Origin: Bradyrhizobium sp. AZCC 1719
GTDB taxonomy: Bacteria > Pseudomonadota > Alphaproteobacteria > Rhizobiales > Xanthobacteraceae
NCBI RefSeq assembly: GCF_036924525.1
Contig: NZ_JAZHRU010000001.1
Location: 1,393,001 to 1,457,000 of the forward strand
Direction of reading: 5' to 3'
DNA: 64,000 nucleotides
The position numbers and the translations under genes are program-made. Numbering within the stretch: position 1 is the first letter of the stretch; the number at the start of each line of letters is the position of its first letter. Positions 25,872 to 35,495 of this stretch are shown in pieces. The notes beneath the pieces are model-generated. The model saw only the letters and a list, made by a program, of their open reading frames with translations. It had not been told where the DNA came from and searched no databases.

Positions 25872-27095
25872 ATGAGAAGTGGCGTTCTTCATCTGATCGC
25901 AGGCGCGGCGGTCGCGATCGCGCTGGCGTCACCCGCCAACGCGCAGAAGAAATACGATACCGGCGCGAGCGATACCGAGATCAAGATCGGCCAGACCGTT
26001 CCGTTCTCGGGACCGGCCTCCGCCTATGCCGGCATCGGCAAGACGCAGGCCGCCTATTTCAGGATGATCAACGAAAAAGGCGGCATCAACGGCCGCAAGA
26101 TCAACCTGATCCAGTATGACGACGCCTACTCGCCGCCGAAAGCCGTCGAACAGGTGCGCAAGCTGGTCGAGAGCGACGAGGTGCTGTTCACCTTCCAGAT
26201 CATCGGCACGCCCTCGAACGCCGCCGTGCAGAAATACCTCAACGCCAAGAAGGTGCCGCAGCTCCTCGCCGCGACCGGCGCCTCGAAATTCACCGATCCC
26301 AAGAACTTCCCCTGGACCATGGGATACAATCCCAATTACCAGTCGGAAGGGCGCATCTACGCCAAATACATTCTGCAAAATCATCCCAACGCCAAGATCG
26401 GCATTCTCTATCAGAACGACGATCTCGGCCGCGACTACGTCACGGGCCTGAAGGAAGGGCTCGGCTCCAAGGCCGCGTCAATGATCGTCGCCGAAGTCTC
26501 CTACGAGCTGACCGATCCGACCATCGACTCACAGATCGTCAAATTGAAAGCAGCCGGCGCCGACCTGCTCTACGACGCCTCGACGCCGAAGTTTGCGGCG
26601 CAAGCGATCAAGAAGGTCGCCGACCTCGGCTGGAAGCCGGTCCATATCCTCGACATCAATGCGAGCCCGGTCTCGGCGACGCTGAAGCCGGCGGGCCTCG
26701 ACATCTCCAAGGACATCATCTCGACCAACTACGGCAAGGATCCGGGCGATCCGCAGTGGAAGGACGATCCCGGCATCAAGGCCTATTTCGCCTTCATGGA
26801 CAAATATTACCCGGAGGGCGACAAGCTCAACACCGTCAACACGTATGGCTACGCGACGGCGGAATTGCTGGTGAAGATCCTGCAGCAATGCGGCGACAAT
26901 CTCACCCGCGAAAACATCATGAAGCAGGCGGCCAATCTGAAGAACCTCACCGGCAGCCTGTCGCTGCCCGGCATGGTCACCAACACGTCGCCGACCGACT
27001 ACCGTATCAACAAGCAGATGCAGATGATGAAGTTCAACGGCGAGCGCTGGGAGCTGTTCGGCCCGATCATCGAGGATACCGGACCGAGCGGTTAG
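25872..27095 (+). CDS. ABC transporter substrate-binding protein (HAAT family), orphan copy 1
   Basis: A 407-residue protein with a signal peptide (MRSGVLHLIAGAAVAIALAS, cleavage probably after NAQ). It is a Peripla_BP_6/LivJ-like protein: KIGQTVPFSGPASAYAGIGK, GGINGRKINLIQYDDAYSPP, GILYQNDDLGRDYV and a conserved C-terminal RWELFGPIIEDTGPSG. GGGAGC precedes the ATG. No permease or ATPase is adjacent. It is highly similar along its whole length to the next gene, so the two arose by tandem duplication. Ligand unknown, likely amino acid or organic acid. Confidence 0.9.
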   Translation: MRSGVLHLIAGAAVAIALASPANAQKKYDTGASDTEIKIGQTVPFSGPASAYAGIGKTQAAYFRMINEKGGINGRKINLIQYDDAYSPPKAVEQVRKLVESDEVLFTFQIIGTPSNAAVQKYLNAKKVPQLLAATGASKFTDPKNFPWTMGYNPNYQSEGRIYAKYILQNHPNAKIGILYQNDDLGRDYVTGLKEGLGSKAASMIVAEVSYELTDPTIDSQIVKLKAAGADLLYDASTPKFAAQAIKKVADLGWKPVHILDINASPVSATLKPAGLDISKDIISTNYGKDPGDPQWKDDPGIKAYFAFMDKYYPEGDKLNTVNTYGYATAELLVKILQQCGDNLTRENIMKQAANLKNLTGSLSLPGMVTNTSPTDYRINKQMQMMKFNGERWELFGPIIEDTGPSG

Positions 27096-27108
27096 GCCCC
27101 GGCTCTTC

Positions 27109-27244
27109 GTGTCCTGGACGCGGTGCAGCGCGTAGCGCTGCTCCGCAGTGCCAGGACCCACCGCCGCTCGGTACTGGTCCCGGCTCTGCGGCACAGCCCG
27201 GACGATGCTTCGCATCGCCTAGGCTGCACCGCGCCCGGGACGAG
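27109..27244. repeat. Intergenic inverted repeat between the two binding-protein genes
   Basis: CGTGTCCTGGACGCGGTGCA followed by GC faces GCTGCACCGCGCCCGGGACG followed by AG. Inner segments GCAGCGCGTAGCGCTGC and CGATGCTTCGCATCG are extra hairpins. The rest of the 27096-27478 spacer holds nothing that I can support. Confidence 0.7.
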
Positions 27245-27478
27245 ATTCCCTGTCTGCGTTGAGCTTCTCATGCATTAATTGAAGGCAAGCGGCGCATTGG
27301 ATTCTTTTTGTGCAGGCGGAACCCGCCTCCTTCACCAAAAAGTCCTGCATCTCCAACTGCGTCTTGCATTGCAACATGGCTTCCGCCACTATTGCGGCAG
27401 CGATGAGGCGCGCCCGGCGCCTAACGGCAGCGGGCAAACTCATCGGCTCAATCATAAACTCACGAGGAATGCAGCATT

Positions 27479-28705
27479 ATGAGGAAGGGTATTTTCTATC
27501 TGGCCACCGGCACGGCGCTCGCACTTGCGCTGTCGGTTTCGACGGCGTCGGCGCAGAAAAAGTACGACACCGGCGCAACCGATACCGAGATCAAGATCGG
27601 GCAAACCAATCCATTCAGCGGCCCCGCCTCCTCCTATGCCACGATCGGCAAGACCCAGGCGGCCTATATCAAGATGATCAACGACCAGGGCGGCGTGAAT
27701 GGCCGCAAGATCAATCTGATCCAGTATGACGACGCCTACTCGCCGCCCAAGGCGGTCGAGCAGGTGCGCAAGCTGGTCGAGAGCGACGAGGTGCTGCTGA
27801 CCTTCCAGGTTCTCGGAACGCCTTCGAACGCAGCGGTCCAGAAATATCTCAACTCGAAGAAGGTGCCGCAACTGTTTGCCGCCACCGGCGCGTCGAAGTT
27901 TACCGATCCGAAGAATTTCCCGTGGACGATGGGCTTCAACCCCAACTACTTCGTCGAAGGGCGCATCTACGGCCAGTACATCCTGAAGGAACATCCGAAC
28001 GCCAAGATCGGCATCCTCTATCAGAACGATGATCTCGGTAAGGACTATCTGAACGGCATCAAGGCCGGCCTCGGCGACAAGGCCGCGAAGATGGTGGTGG
28101 CGGAAGCTTCCTACGAAGTCTCCGACCCGACCATCGATTCGCAGATCCTCAAGATCAAGGACGCCGGCGCGGACCTGTTCTTCTCGGCGACGACGCCCAA
28201 GCAGGCGGCGCAGGCCATCAAGAAGATCGCCGAACTCAACTGGAAGCCGGTGCACATCCTCGACATCAACGCGACCTCCGTCGGCGCGGTCATGAAGCCT
28301 GCGGGGCTCGAAGCCTCCAAGGGAGTGATCAGCGTCAACTACGGCAAGGATCCGCTCGATCCGACCTGGAAGGACGACGCCGGCATGAAGAAGTATTTCG
28401 AGTTCATGGCGAAGTACTATCCCGAGGGCGACAAGGACTCGAGCTTCAACTCCTATGGCTACATGACCACGCAATTGCTGATCCATGTGCTGAAGGCGTG
28501 CGGTGACAATCTGACCCGCGAGAACGTGTTGAAACAGGCCACCAACCTGAAGAACGTTCAACTCGACCTGCTGCTGCCGGGCATCTCGGTCACCACCACG
28601 CCGACCGACTATCGCGTCAACAAGCAGCTGCAGATGATGAAGTTCAACGGCGAGCGTTGGGAAATGTTCGGCCCGATCCTTGAGGACGCAGGTCCGGCGG
28701 GCTAG
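27479..28705 (+). CDS. ABC transporter substrate-binding protein (HAAT family), orphan copy 2
   Basis: A 408-residue protein with signal peptide (MRKGIFYLATGTALALALSV, cleavage after ASA), closely paralogous to the gene at 25872-27095. Shared blocks include QKKYDTGA(S/T)DTEIKIGQT, NLIQYDDAYSPPKAVEQVRK, SNAAVQKYLN(A/S)KKVPQL and GASKFTDPKNFPWTMG. A transcription terminator follows its stop. As with its neighbour no transport partner gene is adjacent; these proteins may share a LivHMGF complex encoded elsewhere. Confidence 0.9.
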   Translation: MRKGIFYLATGTALALALSVSTASAQKKYDTGATDTEIKIGQTNPFSGPASSYATIGKTQAAYIKMINDQGGVNGRKINLIQYDDAYSPPKAVEQVRKLVESDEVLLTFQVLGTPSNAAVQKYLNSKKVPQLFAATGASKFTDPKNFPWTMGFNPNYFVEGRIYGQYILKEHPNAKIGILYQNDDLGKDYLNGIKAGLGDKAAKMVVAEASYEVSDPTIDSQILKIKDAGADLFFSATTPKQAAQAIKKIAELNWKPVHILDINATSVGAVMKPAGLEASKGVISVNYGKDPLDPTWKDDAGMKKYFEFMAKYYPEGDKDSSFNSYGYMTTQLLIHVLKACGDNLTRENVLKQATNLKNVQLDLLLPGISVTTTPTDYRVNKQLQMMKFNGERWEMFGPILEDAGPAG

Positions 28706-28741
28706 GCCCGTTGAGCCAAGAGAACGATCGGCGGAAGAGCG

Positions 28742-28773
28742 ATCGGCGGTCCTTCGGGACCGCCGATTTTTTT
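28742..28773 (+). terminator. Rho-independent terminator after the binding protein
   Basis: An 11 bp stem ATCGGCGGTCC/GGACCGCCGAT closes a TTCG tetraloop and is followed by six or more T residues (28768-28773), 37 bp after the stop codon at 28705. This is the clearest intrinsic terminator in the window. Confidence 0.9.
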
Positions 28774-28815
28774 CATGTCGTCATTGCCGGGCTCGACCCG
28801 GCAATAACTGCCAGA

Positions 28816-28915
28816 CCTCATCCTGAGGAGCGCGGAACGCGCGTCTCGAAGGATGAATGGCACCAGCAGGGCCACATGGTTCGAGACGGCGCTACGCGCC
28901 TCCTCACCATGAGGG
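28816..28915. repeat. REP-like inverted repeat (class B), copy 2
   Basis: CCTCATCCTGAGGAGCGCGG then ACGCGCGTCTCGAAGGATGA faces CATGGTTCGAGACGGCGCTA then GCGCCTCCTCACCATGAGG. Same family as 11047-11143. Confidence 0.85.
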
Positions 28916-28928
28916 TTGTAGTGCGAGA

Positions 28929-29354
28929 TTACTTCGGAATCTCGCCGAACGTCTTGCCGGCCGGCAGCACGGCGTGGCGGATCAGGCGGGAATCCTCGAC
29001 CGCGGCCTGGCGGTGCTTTACCGCCTCGCGGTAGACGGGATCGCGGATCATTTCCGCAAACGCCGCGACATCAGGATATTCGGCGATGAAGCAATGGTCC
29101 CAGCGTTCCTCCTGCGGTCCGATCAGCATCAGCTCGAACCTGCCCTGCCACACGATCCGTCCGCCGAGCCGTTCGAACACCGGGCCGCTTTCGCGCCCAT
29201 AGGCTGCATAGGCCTCCGCGCCGGTCGCCTTGCGGCCGTCGGGGTAGGCCGCCTCGGCGCGCAGCCGGACCAGATTGAGCATGTGGATCGGACCCGGCCG
29301 ATCATTGGCCCGAAATTGCGCAAACACTTCCTTGGTCGGATCGATATGGCCCAT
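28929..29354 (-). CDS. DUF1330-family small protein
   Basis: A 141-residue protein from the ATG at 29354 (MGHIDPTKEVFAQFRANDRP), with GCAGGAG 8 bp upstream; a longer frame to 29390 lacks this. The body has PIHMLNLVRLRAEAAYPDG, the YAAYGRESGPVFERLGGRIV core and a DHCFIAEYPDVAAFAEMIRD segment with a YREAVKHRQAAVEDSRLI tail, all typical of DUF1330 (dimeric alpha-beta barrel, NIPSNAP-like). Function unknown. It is divergent from the PBP1A gene. Confidence 0.8.
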   Translation of the reverse strand: MGHIDPTKEVFAQFRANDRPGPIHMLNLVRLRAEAAYPDGRKATGAEAYAAYGRESGPVFERLGGRIVWQGRFELMLIGPQEERWDHCFIAEYPDVAAFAEMIRDPVYREAVKHRQAAVEDSRLIRHAVLPAGKTFGEIPK

Positions 29355-29499
29355 GCCGTTTTCTCCTGCAAACGCTGTCGTTTGCGTCAATCCTAATACG
29401 GGCCCGCCGCACCTCCTAATCCGGCATTAACCTTTCCGTAACCGACCCTTAAACAGCGACCGGTAGCGTGCGGCGGGACGGGTGTGAACGGCGTTTGGC

Positions 29500-31713
29500 A
29501 TGGCGTGGGGACGGAAAAAGAGCGGCGGACGCAAGGAGCCGCTGTTTGGGCTTCCGGCAGCGCTCGCGGAGCTGCGCCTCTCGCCCGAGGATCGCATTCC
29601 TGCTGCCACCGACGACGACAAACCGAAAAAGCCAGTGCCGAAGCGCAAGCACGATGACGACGAGGACGAGCCGCCGCGCGAGCGTAAGCCGCGCGCGGCG
29701 CGTAGCGGCGCGAAGCGGCGCTCGAAACGCCGCTTCAGGATTGGCCGTCTCGTTTATTGGGGCGCCGTGCTCGGCCTGTGGGCGACGATCGCGATCATCG
29801 GCATCGTGGTCTGGGTCGGCGCGCATCTGCCGGCAATCCAATCGCTGGAAATTCCAAAGCGCCCGCCAACCATCCAGATTGTCGGCATCGACGGCAGCGT
29901 GCTGGCCTCGCGCGGCGAAGCGCCGGGCGCCAATGTCGCGCTGAAGGATCTGCCGCCCTATCTGCCGAAGGCGTTCATCGCGATCGAGGACCGCCGCTTC
30001 TACTCGCATTACGGCATCGATCCGGTCGGCATTGCACGCGCGGCGGTCGCCAACATCCTGCATCGCGGCGTTTCGCAGGGCGGCTCGACGCTGACGCAGC
30101 AGCTCGCGAAAAACCTGTTCCTGACCCAGGAACGGACGATCGCGCGCAAGCTGCAGGAAGTGGAGCTCGCGCTATGGCTGGAGCGCAAGCATTCCAAGAA
30201 CCAAATTCTCGAGCTTTACCTGAACCGCGTCTATTTCGGCTCCGGCGCCTATGGCGTCGAGGCGGCGGCGCAGCGTTATTTCGGCAAGCCGGCGAAGAAC
30301 GTCACGGTCGCGGAAGCCGCGATGCTGGCCGGCCTCGTCAAGTCGCCGTCGCGGCTGGCGCCGAACCGCAACCCCGAGGGCGCGGAAGCACGCGCCCAGA
30401 TCGTGCTCGCGGCGATGGCGGAAGCCAAGTTCATCAGCGACGCCCAGGCCAAGGCTTCGATCGGCCATCCCTCCTACAACGTGAAGCCGGCCGGCGCCGG
30501 CACCATCAACTACGTCGCCGACTGGATCGGCGAAGTGCTCGACGATCTCGTCGGCCAGATCGACCAGAGCATCGTGGTCGAGACCACGATCGATCCGAAG
30601 CTGCAGAGCGTGGCGGAAGCCGCGATCATCGACGAGCTAGCGGCCAAGAGCGTGAAGTTCCATGTCACGCAAGGCGCGTTGGTGGCGATGACGCCTGACG
30701 GCGCGGTGCGCGCCATGGTGGGGGGGCGGAACTACGCCGAGAGCCAGTATAACCGCGCAGTCACCGCCAAACGCCAGCCCGGCTCGGCGTTCAAGCCGTT
30801 CATCTACCTGACCGCGATCGAAGGCGGGCTTTCGCCGGAAACGATCCGACAGGACGCGCCGCTCGACCTGAAAGGTTGGCGGCCGGAGAACTACACCCAT
30901 GAATATTTCGGCTCGGTGACGCTGACGCAGGCGCTGGCAATGTCGCTCAACACGGTCGCGGTGCGGCTCGGCCTGGAAGTGGGGCCGAAGAACGTGGTGC
31001 GGACCGCGCACCGGCTCGGGATTTCATCAAAACTCGAGGCCAATCCCTCGATCGCGCTCGGCACCTCGGAAGTCTCGGTCATTGAGCTGGTGGGCGCCTA
31101 TGCGCCGTTTGCCAATGGCGGACTCGGCGTCTCCCCGCATGTGGTGACGAAGATTCGCACCAACGAAGGCAAGGTGCTGTACAGGCGCACGGCCGATCCG
31201 CTCGGCCAGGTGATCGGGCCGCGCCATGTCGCGATGATGAACACGATGATGCAGGAGACGCTGCTCTCGGGCACCGCGCGCAAAGCAGAGATTCCGGGCT
31301 GGATGGCCGCCGGCAAGACCGGCACCAGCCAGGATTTCCGCGACGCCTGGTTCATCGGCTACACGGCCAACCTCGTCACCGGCGTCTGGCTCGGCAATGA
31401 CGACAACTCGCCGACCAAGAAGGCGACCGGCGGCGGCCTGCCGGTGGAAGTATGGACCCGCTTCATGCGCTCCGCGCATCAGGGCGTGCCGGTGGCGGGC
31501 CTGCCGAACGCGCAGCGCGGCGGATTTTTGTCGAACATGTTCCAGACCGCGTCGCAGGTCAGTGCACAGCCGCCGCAGTCGGCGCCGGTCCCATCAGGCG
31601 GATATCGGCCTGCGCCGGCACGAACCTCCGCGCCGCCACCCAATCCAAATGCTCGCCCCGAGGCGGCTGCAGGACTCGATGGCTGGCTGGTGGATCGGCT
31701 GTTTGGAAGGTAG
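29500..31713 (+). CDS. mrcA: Penicillin-binding protein 1A-type bifunctional transglycosylase/transpeptidase
   Basis: A 737-residue protein. An Arg/Lys-rich cytoplasmic N-terminus (residues 1-82) precedes one transmembrane helix (84-108). The GT51 glycosyltransferase domain has EDRRFYSHYGIDPVGIARA near 162, GGSTLTQQLAKNLFL and ELYLNRVYFGSGAYGVEAAA. The transpeptidase domain has SxxK in QPGSAFKPFIYLTAI near 428, SMSLN and KTGTSQDFRDAW near 605. It builds peptidoglycan at the inner membrane. The tail is Pro/Ala-rich and ends GLDGWLVDRLFGR. That last tail recurs at 37481-37568, see there. Confidence 0.93.
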   Translation: MAWGRKKSGGRKEPLFGLPAALAELRLSPEDRIPAATDDDKPKKPVPKRKHDDDEDEPPRERKPRAARSGAKRRSKRRFRIGRLVYWGAVLGLWATIAIIGIVVWVGAHLPAIQSLEIPKRPPTIQIVGIDGSVLASRGEAPGANVALKDLPPYLPKAFIAIEDRRFYSHYGIDPVGIARAAVANILHRGVSQGGSTLTQQLAKNLFLTQERTIARKLQEVELALWLERKHSKNQILELYLNRVYFGSGAYGVEAAAQRYFGKPAKNVTVAEAAMLAGLVKSPSRLAPNRNPEGAEARAQIVLAAMAEAKFISDAQAKASIGHPSYNVKPAGAGTINYVADWIGEVLDDLVGQIDQSIVVETTIDPKLQSVAEAAIIDELAAKSVKFHVTQGALVAMTPDGAVRAMVGGRNYAESQYNRAVTAKRQPGSAFKPFIYLTAIEGGLSPETIRQDAPLDLKGWRPENYTHEYFGSVTLTQALAMSLNTVAVRLGLEVGPKNVVRTAHRLGISSKLEANPSIALGTSEVSVIELVGAYAPFANGGLGVSPHVVTKIRTNEGKVLYRRTADPLGQVIGPRHVAMMNTMMQETLLSGTARKAEIPGWMAAGKTGTSQDFRDAWFIGYTANLVTGVWLGNDDNSPTKKATGGGLPVEVWTRFMRSAHQGVPVAGLPNAQRGGFLSNMFQTASQVSAQPPQSAPVPSGGYRPAPARTSAPPPNPNARPEAAAGLDGWLVDRLFGR
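31626..31713 (+). repeat. Direct repeat, left copy (PBP1A 3' tail)
   Basis: The final 88 bp of the PBP1A gene, encoding ..APPPNPNARPEAAAGLDGWL and VDRLFGR, is repeated in the same orientation and reading frame at 37481-37568. The last 43 bases, through the TAG stop, differ at one position; the part before diverges more. The stretch between the two copies is 5.8 kb. Confidence 0.85.
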
Positions 31714-31811
31714 GTGACCCAGAGCATATTGTGCAGAGCAGTTGCGTCAGCCGTCCTTAATTGAAAAGCAACGCCTGGATCTATCCGGCGCTACAGCACG
31801 CACCCTGCGCG

Positions 31812-32207
31812 TTAGCTGACGGTTTGCTTGTTCTGCCGACTTTGCAGGGTAGCGATCAGGCACGCCAGACAAATCGCCCAAATAACGCCCTTCAAGACGA
31901 TCGATCCTGTGTCCGTGTGCGGGTGATCAGGGCGGAACGTCTCGTTTCGCAGCCACGCTTCGAGATGAGCAGCGAACGGAACGAACATGCCGCCCGTGGC
32001 ATAGGCCCAGGCGACCGCCATTATTTTTGGTGCTGTGTCATACCTCCTGGACCAGCTCCAGGCGGCCCACAACAACAAGACTCCACATAGATAATCCTCG
32101 ATCATGGTGGTCGCATTGACTGAGAAGTAGCCGATGCCGCGACGGGCGGTTTCGCCTACGAGAAAGACGAATGCCATGACGTAGGTAAGGTAGTAGACAA
32201 CTGTCAT
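31812..32207 (-). CDS. Small membrane protein, unknown function
   Basis: A 131-residue protein with four hydrophobic helices: about 3-22 (VVYYLTYVMAFVFLVGE), 35-52 (IEDYLCGVLLLWAAWSW), 62-85 and 102-122. The loop SRRYDTAPK and the FRPDHPHTDTGS region are polar. I do not recognise the family. It is downstream of the DUF1254 genes on the same strand, 124 bp away, and may be the end of their operon. Confidence 0.65.
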   Translation of the reverse strand: MTVVYYLTYVMAFVFLVGETARRGIGYFSVNATTMIEDYLCGVLLLWAAWSWSRRYDTAPKIMAVAWAYATGGMFVPFAAHLEAWLRNETFRPDHPHTDTGSIVLKGVIWAICLACLIATLQSRQNKQTVS

Positions 32208-32331
32208 CGTTGATCCTTCCCTGCCGTCGGATTTTCACAGCGCCGCCGGCAACCCCGCATCCCAGATAAGCAACCCGAAGCCTCCGACGCACCAGGGCCG
32301 CAGCAATGCCGCAGCCCTGGCAGGCCTCTGA

Positions 32332-33900
32332 CTACTTGACCTCTTCGATCTCCCCGACACGCCAAGTCTTGTCGAACCACGGCTCGAGCGGCCCGTAGAG
32401 GCGGAAGATCGCGAACCAGCCTTTGTTCGGCACGGACGCAACCCAATTGGCTTCCTTACCGGCAGGCGCCTTGGGTCCGAAGTAGATGTCAACCGAGCCG
32501 TCGGCGTTCACAATCAGCTTGTCGCGCTTGTTGTTCTTGCTCGGGAACGGCTGCGACGTCTGCAGTTCGGAGCGCGTCTGCGGATCGTAGAGCACGACCG
32601 ACCAGAAATCTTTCGCTGGAGCGTTCGCTGGAACGCTGAGCCGGTAGGTCTTCGCACCGTCGAATGGCCTATCTGAGCTATCGGCGAAGCTCACGGCGTA
32701 TTGCGAGCCTCTGCCGATGAGCTTGGCCGCCATCGCGGGCGTGTTCACGGTGTAGCCGTAATAATACACCGTGCGCGCATCGAGATTGCGGCCGCCGATC
32801 CCATCGTCGTCGATGAAGCGATAGTCGGCGCCGCCGAACAGGGATTTCCATTGGCTGTTCGGGTAGATTGCCGACCGGGGATCGCGACCGCGGAAACTCA
32901 CGGCACGGGCGGTGGCGTTGCCGACGGCGACGGCATCGGTAAGGATCTTCTTCATCCGCTCGTCAGGCTTGAACGGCGTGCCCTTGCGGATGCCGATCGA
33001 AGCGGCGAGGCCGCGCAGTTCGGGCTCGATGAGGTCGAGCGGCTCCTTCTGAATCACATGATCGAGCTCCTGGTAGAACTCGAAATTGTTGGCGTGGATG
33101 GTGTTGAACGGCATCTTCGATCCGTTGAAGAATTCCATCTTCGGCGGATTGCTGGCCTTGCTGAGCGGATAGACCTTGACGCCCTCGCGGAACATTTTTG
33201 AAGCCGCATCCGGCTTGCCGTCCACCAGGAAGCCGCGAAGGATCAGCCAGTTCACGTTCGACGGAGAGCGCGCGATGAAGTATTCGCCGCCATCCTTCTT
33301 GTCCTTCGGCAGAGCGCCCTTGTAGCCGGCCGGCGCGATCAGATACTTGCCGCCCTTGCCCTGGTCCGGTCCGGGGGCGCCCATATCGATGACGAAGCGG
33401 AAGAAGGCATCGTTGACCGTGCCGGGCCCGCTGCCGAGAGGAACTTCAACGACGGTCGGCCCGTCGGTCTCGAGGTCGAGGATGACGCTGCAGTAGACCG
33501 TGTCGGTGTTTCCGGTGAGAAACAGCGGACTGGAGTCGAGCAACTGATCCATGATCACAGCCTGATTGCTCTTTGTTGCGCCTATCTCGGCGTTGCCGAG
33601 GCGCATCGCCTCCAGGGACGCCGCGGGAATGAAGTTGAGAAACACCTCGACGCCGCGCAGGAAGTCGAGATGATCGTAGAGCTTCTTCGTCGTCTCGTCC
33701 GTCGGCACGCCATCGACGAAATTGAGCGTTCCGATCGGGGAGTCGACCTTGTCGGGCGTCAGCAGCTTTTCCGGAATCTTGTTGTTGAATCCCAGCGTGG
33801 GATTCACGCCGGGGGCGGCGGTCTGCGCGTGGGCTGCAGTGAAGGTCAGCGCGCCGGCAAGGGCGGCGGCGACAAGGTCATGCTTGCGGATGATCTTCAT
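32332..33900 (-). CDS. DUF1254/DUF1214 exported protein, copy 1
   Basis: A 522-residue protein with a signal peptide (MKIIRKHDLVAAALAGALTF, AHA-Q). DUF1254 covers roughly residues 70-210 (FVDGVPTDETTKKLYDHLDF, LTGNTDTVY) and DUF1214 the C-terminal part, with KDFWSVVLYDPQTRSELQTS, NADGSVDIYFGPKAPAGKEA and WFAIFRLYGPLEPWFDKTW. The ribosome-binding site is GGAGAG. The function of these secreted proteins is poorly known. It follows its paralog by 28 bp on the same strand. Confidence 0.88.
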   Translation of the reverse strand: MKIIRKHDLVAAALAGALTFTAAHAQTAAPGVNPTLGFNNKIPEKLLTPDKVDSPIGTLNFVDGVPTDETTKKLYDHLDFLRGVEVFLNFIPAASLEAMRLGNAEIGATKSNQAVIMDQLLDSSPLFLTGNTDTVYCSVILDLETDGPTVVEVPLGSGPGTVNDAFFRFVIDMGAPGPDQGKGGKYLIAPAGYKGALPKDKKDGGEYFIARSPSNVNWLILRGFLVDGKPDAASKMFREGVKVYPLSKASNPPKMEFFNGSKMPFNTIHANNFEFYQELDHVIQKEPLDLIEPELRGLAASIGIRKGTPFKPDERMKKILTDAVAVGNATARAVSFRGRDPRSAIYPNSQWKSLFGGADYRFIDDDGIGGRNLDARTVYYYGYTVNTPAMAAKLIGRGSQYAVSFADSSDRPFDGAKTYRLSVPANAPAKDFWSVVLYDPQTRSELQTSQPFPSKNNKRDKLIVNADGSVDIYFGPKAPAGKEANWVASVPNKGWFAIFRLYGPLEPWFDKTWRVGEIEEVK

Positions 33901-33928
33901 GATGGCTCTCCTGTTTTTTCGGTGCGGC

Positions 33929-35476
33929 TCACTTCACTTCTTCGATCTCGCCGGGCCGCCAGGTCTTGTCGAACCACGGTTCGAGCGGACCGTAGAGGCG
34001 CAGCAGCGTGAACCAGCCCTTGCCGGGAACGGTCTGGATCCAGTTGGCCTCCTTGCCGGCGGGCGCCTTGGGGCCGAAGTAGAGTTCGACCGAGCCGTCA
34101 GCATTGGCGACCAAGTTGTCGCGCTTGTTGTTCTTGCTGGGGAAGGGCTGCCCGGTCTGCAGCTCCGAGCGGGTCTGCGGGTCGTAGAGCACCACGGACC
34201 AGAAGTCCTTGGCGGGAGCATTGGCCGGCATCTTGACCCGGTAGTTCTTTGCACCGTCGAACGGCGCGCCGGCCGTGTCGGCCACGCTGAGTGCATATTG
34301 CGAGCCCCTGCCGACGATCTTCGCGGCCATCGCCGGCGTGTTGACGGTGGCCATGTAGAAGAAGTTGGTGCGGGCATCCACGTTGCGGCCGGACATACCG
34401 TCGCCGTCGAGCCAGCGATAATCGTTGCCGATGAAGCCTGTCCTCCACTGGCTGTTCGGATAGATCGGAGAATTTGGATCGCGGTTGCGGAACGCGATCG
34501 AGCGCGAGGTGGCGTTGCCGACCGCGACGGCCTCGGTGAGGATTTTCCTCATCCGCTCGTCGGGCTTGAACGGCTTGCCCTTGCGGATGCCGATGGCGGC
34601 GGCGACGCCGCGCAGTTCCGGATCGAACAGCTCCAGCGGCTCCTTCTGGATGACGTGATTGACTTCCTCGTAGAATTCGAAATCGTTGGCATGGACCGTA
34701 TTGAACGGCACCCTGGATCCGTTGAAGAACTCCATCTTCGGCGGATTGGCAGCCTTGCTGAGCGAATAGATCTTGACCCCTTCCCGGAACATTTTTGAAG
34801 CCGCGTCCGGCTTGCCGTCAACCAGGAAGCCGCGGAGAACGAGCAGGTTCACATAGGAAGGGGACTGAACGACGAAGTAGCCCGACTGCGGCAACTCGCC
34901 CTTGTAGCCCGCGGGCACGATCAAATACTTGCCGCCCTTGCCCTGATCCAGGCCCGGTCCGCCCATGTCGACGACGAAACGAAAAAACGCGTCGTTGACT
35001 GTGCCGGGTCCGCTTCCGGCGGGAACCTCGACGACGGTCGGCCCGTCGGTTTCGAGGTCGAGATAGGCGAACAAATAGACAGTGTCCGTGTTGCCCGTGA
35101 GCAGCAGCGGATTGGAATCGAGCAACTGATCGACGATCACGGCCTGATGGGTCTTGGTCGCGCCCATCTCGCCGTTGCCCCGCCGCAGCGCTTCCAGTGA
35201 CGCCGCGGGCATGAGGTTGAGAAACACCTCGACTCCGCGCAGGAAGTCGAGATTGTCGTAGGCCTTCTGCGCAGTTTCGGCGGTCGGCACGCCGTCGACG
35301 AATTTGAGAGTTCCGATGCGGGTCTCGACCGAATTGGGCGTCAGGATTTTCTCGGGAATCTTGTTGTTGAATCCCGGTGTTGGATTCACGCCGGGGGCAG
35401 GCACCTGGGCATTGGCTCCTCCAATCGCCAGCGCGCCGGCGAGCGCGGTCATCGTCAGTGTGTGCAAATGCCTCAT
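33929..35476 (-). CDS. DUF1254/DUF1214 exported protein, copy 2
   Basis: A 515-residue protein with signal peptide (MRHLHTLTMTALAGALAIGG, cleavage after ANA). It has the same two-domain layout as the next gene downstream and long identical stretches (GRGSQYA, AGSGPGTVNDAFFRF, PEKILTPNSVETRIGTLKFV as the variable part), so it is a tandem duplicate. The GGGAG site precedes the ATG. The two paralogs differ in loop regions, suggesting different partners or substrates (inference). Confidence 0.88.
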   Translation of the reverse strand: MRHLHTLTMTALAGALAIGGANAQVPAPGVNPTPGFNNKIPEKILTPNSVETRIGTLKFVDGVPTAETAQKAYDNLDFLRGVEVFLNLMPAASLEALRRGNGEMGATKTHQAVIVDQLLDSNPLLLTGNTDTVYLFAYLDLETDGPTVVEVPAGSGPGTVNDAFFRFVVDMGGPGLDQGKGGKYLIVPAGYKGELPQSGYFVVQSPSYVNLLVLRGFLVDGKPDAASKMFREGVKIYSLSKAANPPKMEFFNGSRVPFNTVHANDFEFYEEVNHVIQKEPLELFDPELRGVAAAIGIRKGKPFKPDERMRKILTEAVAVGNATSRSIAFRNRDPNSPIYPNSQWRTGFIGNDYRWLDGDGMSGRNVDARTNFFYMATVNTPAMAAKIVGRGSQYALSVADTAGAPFDGAKNYRVKMPANAPAKDFWSVVLYDPQTRSELQTGQPFPSKNNKRDNLVANADGSVELYFGPKAPAGKEANWIQTVPGKGWFTLLRLYGPLEPWFDKTWRPGEIEEVK

Positions 35477-35495
35477 CGAGATTCTCCCTTTCTAC

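Noticed and set aside
27219..27482. Three overlapping short frames between the tandem binding-protein genes
   Set aside because: They overlap each other on both strands, partly in a repeat, without ribosome-binding site or protein-like composition.
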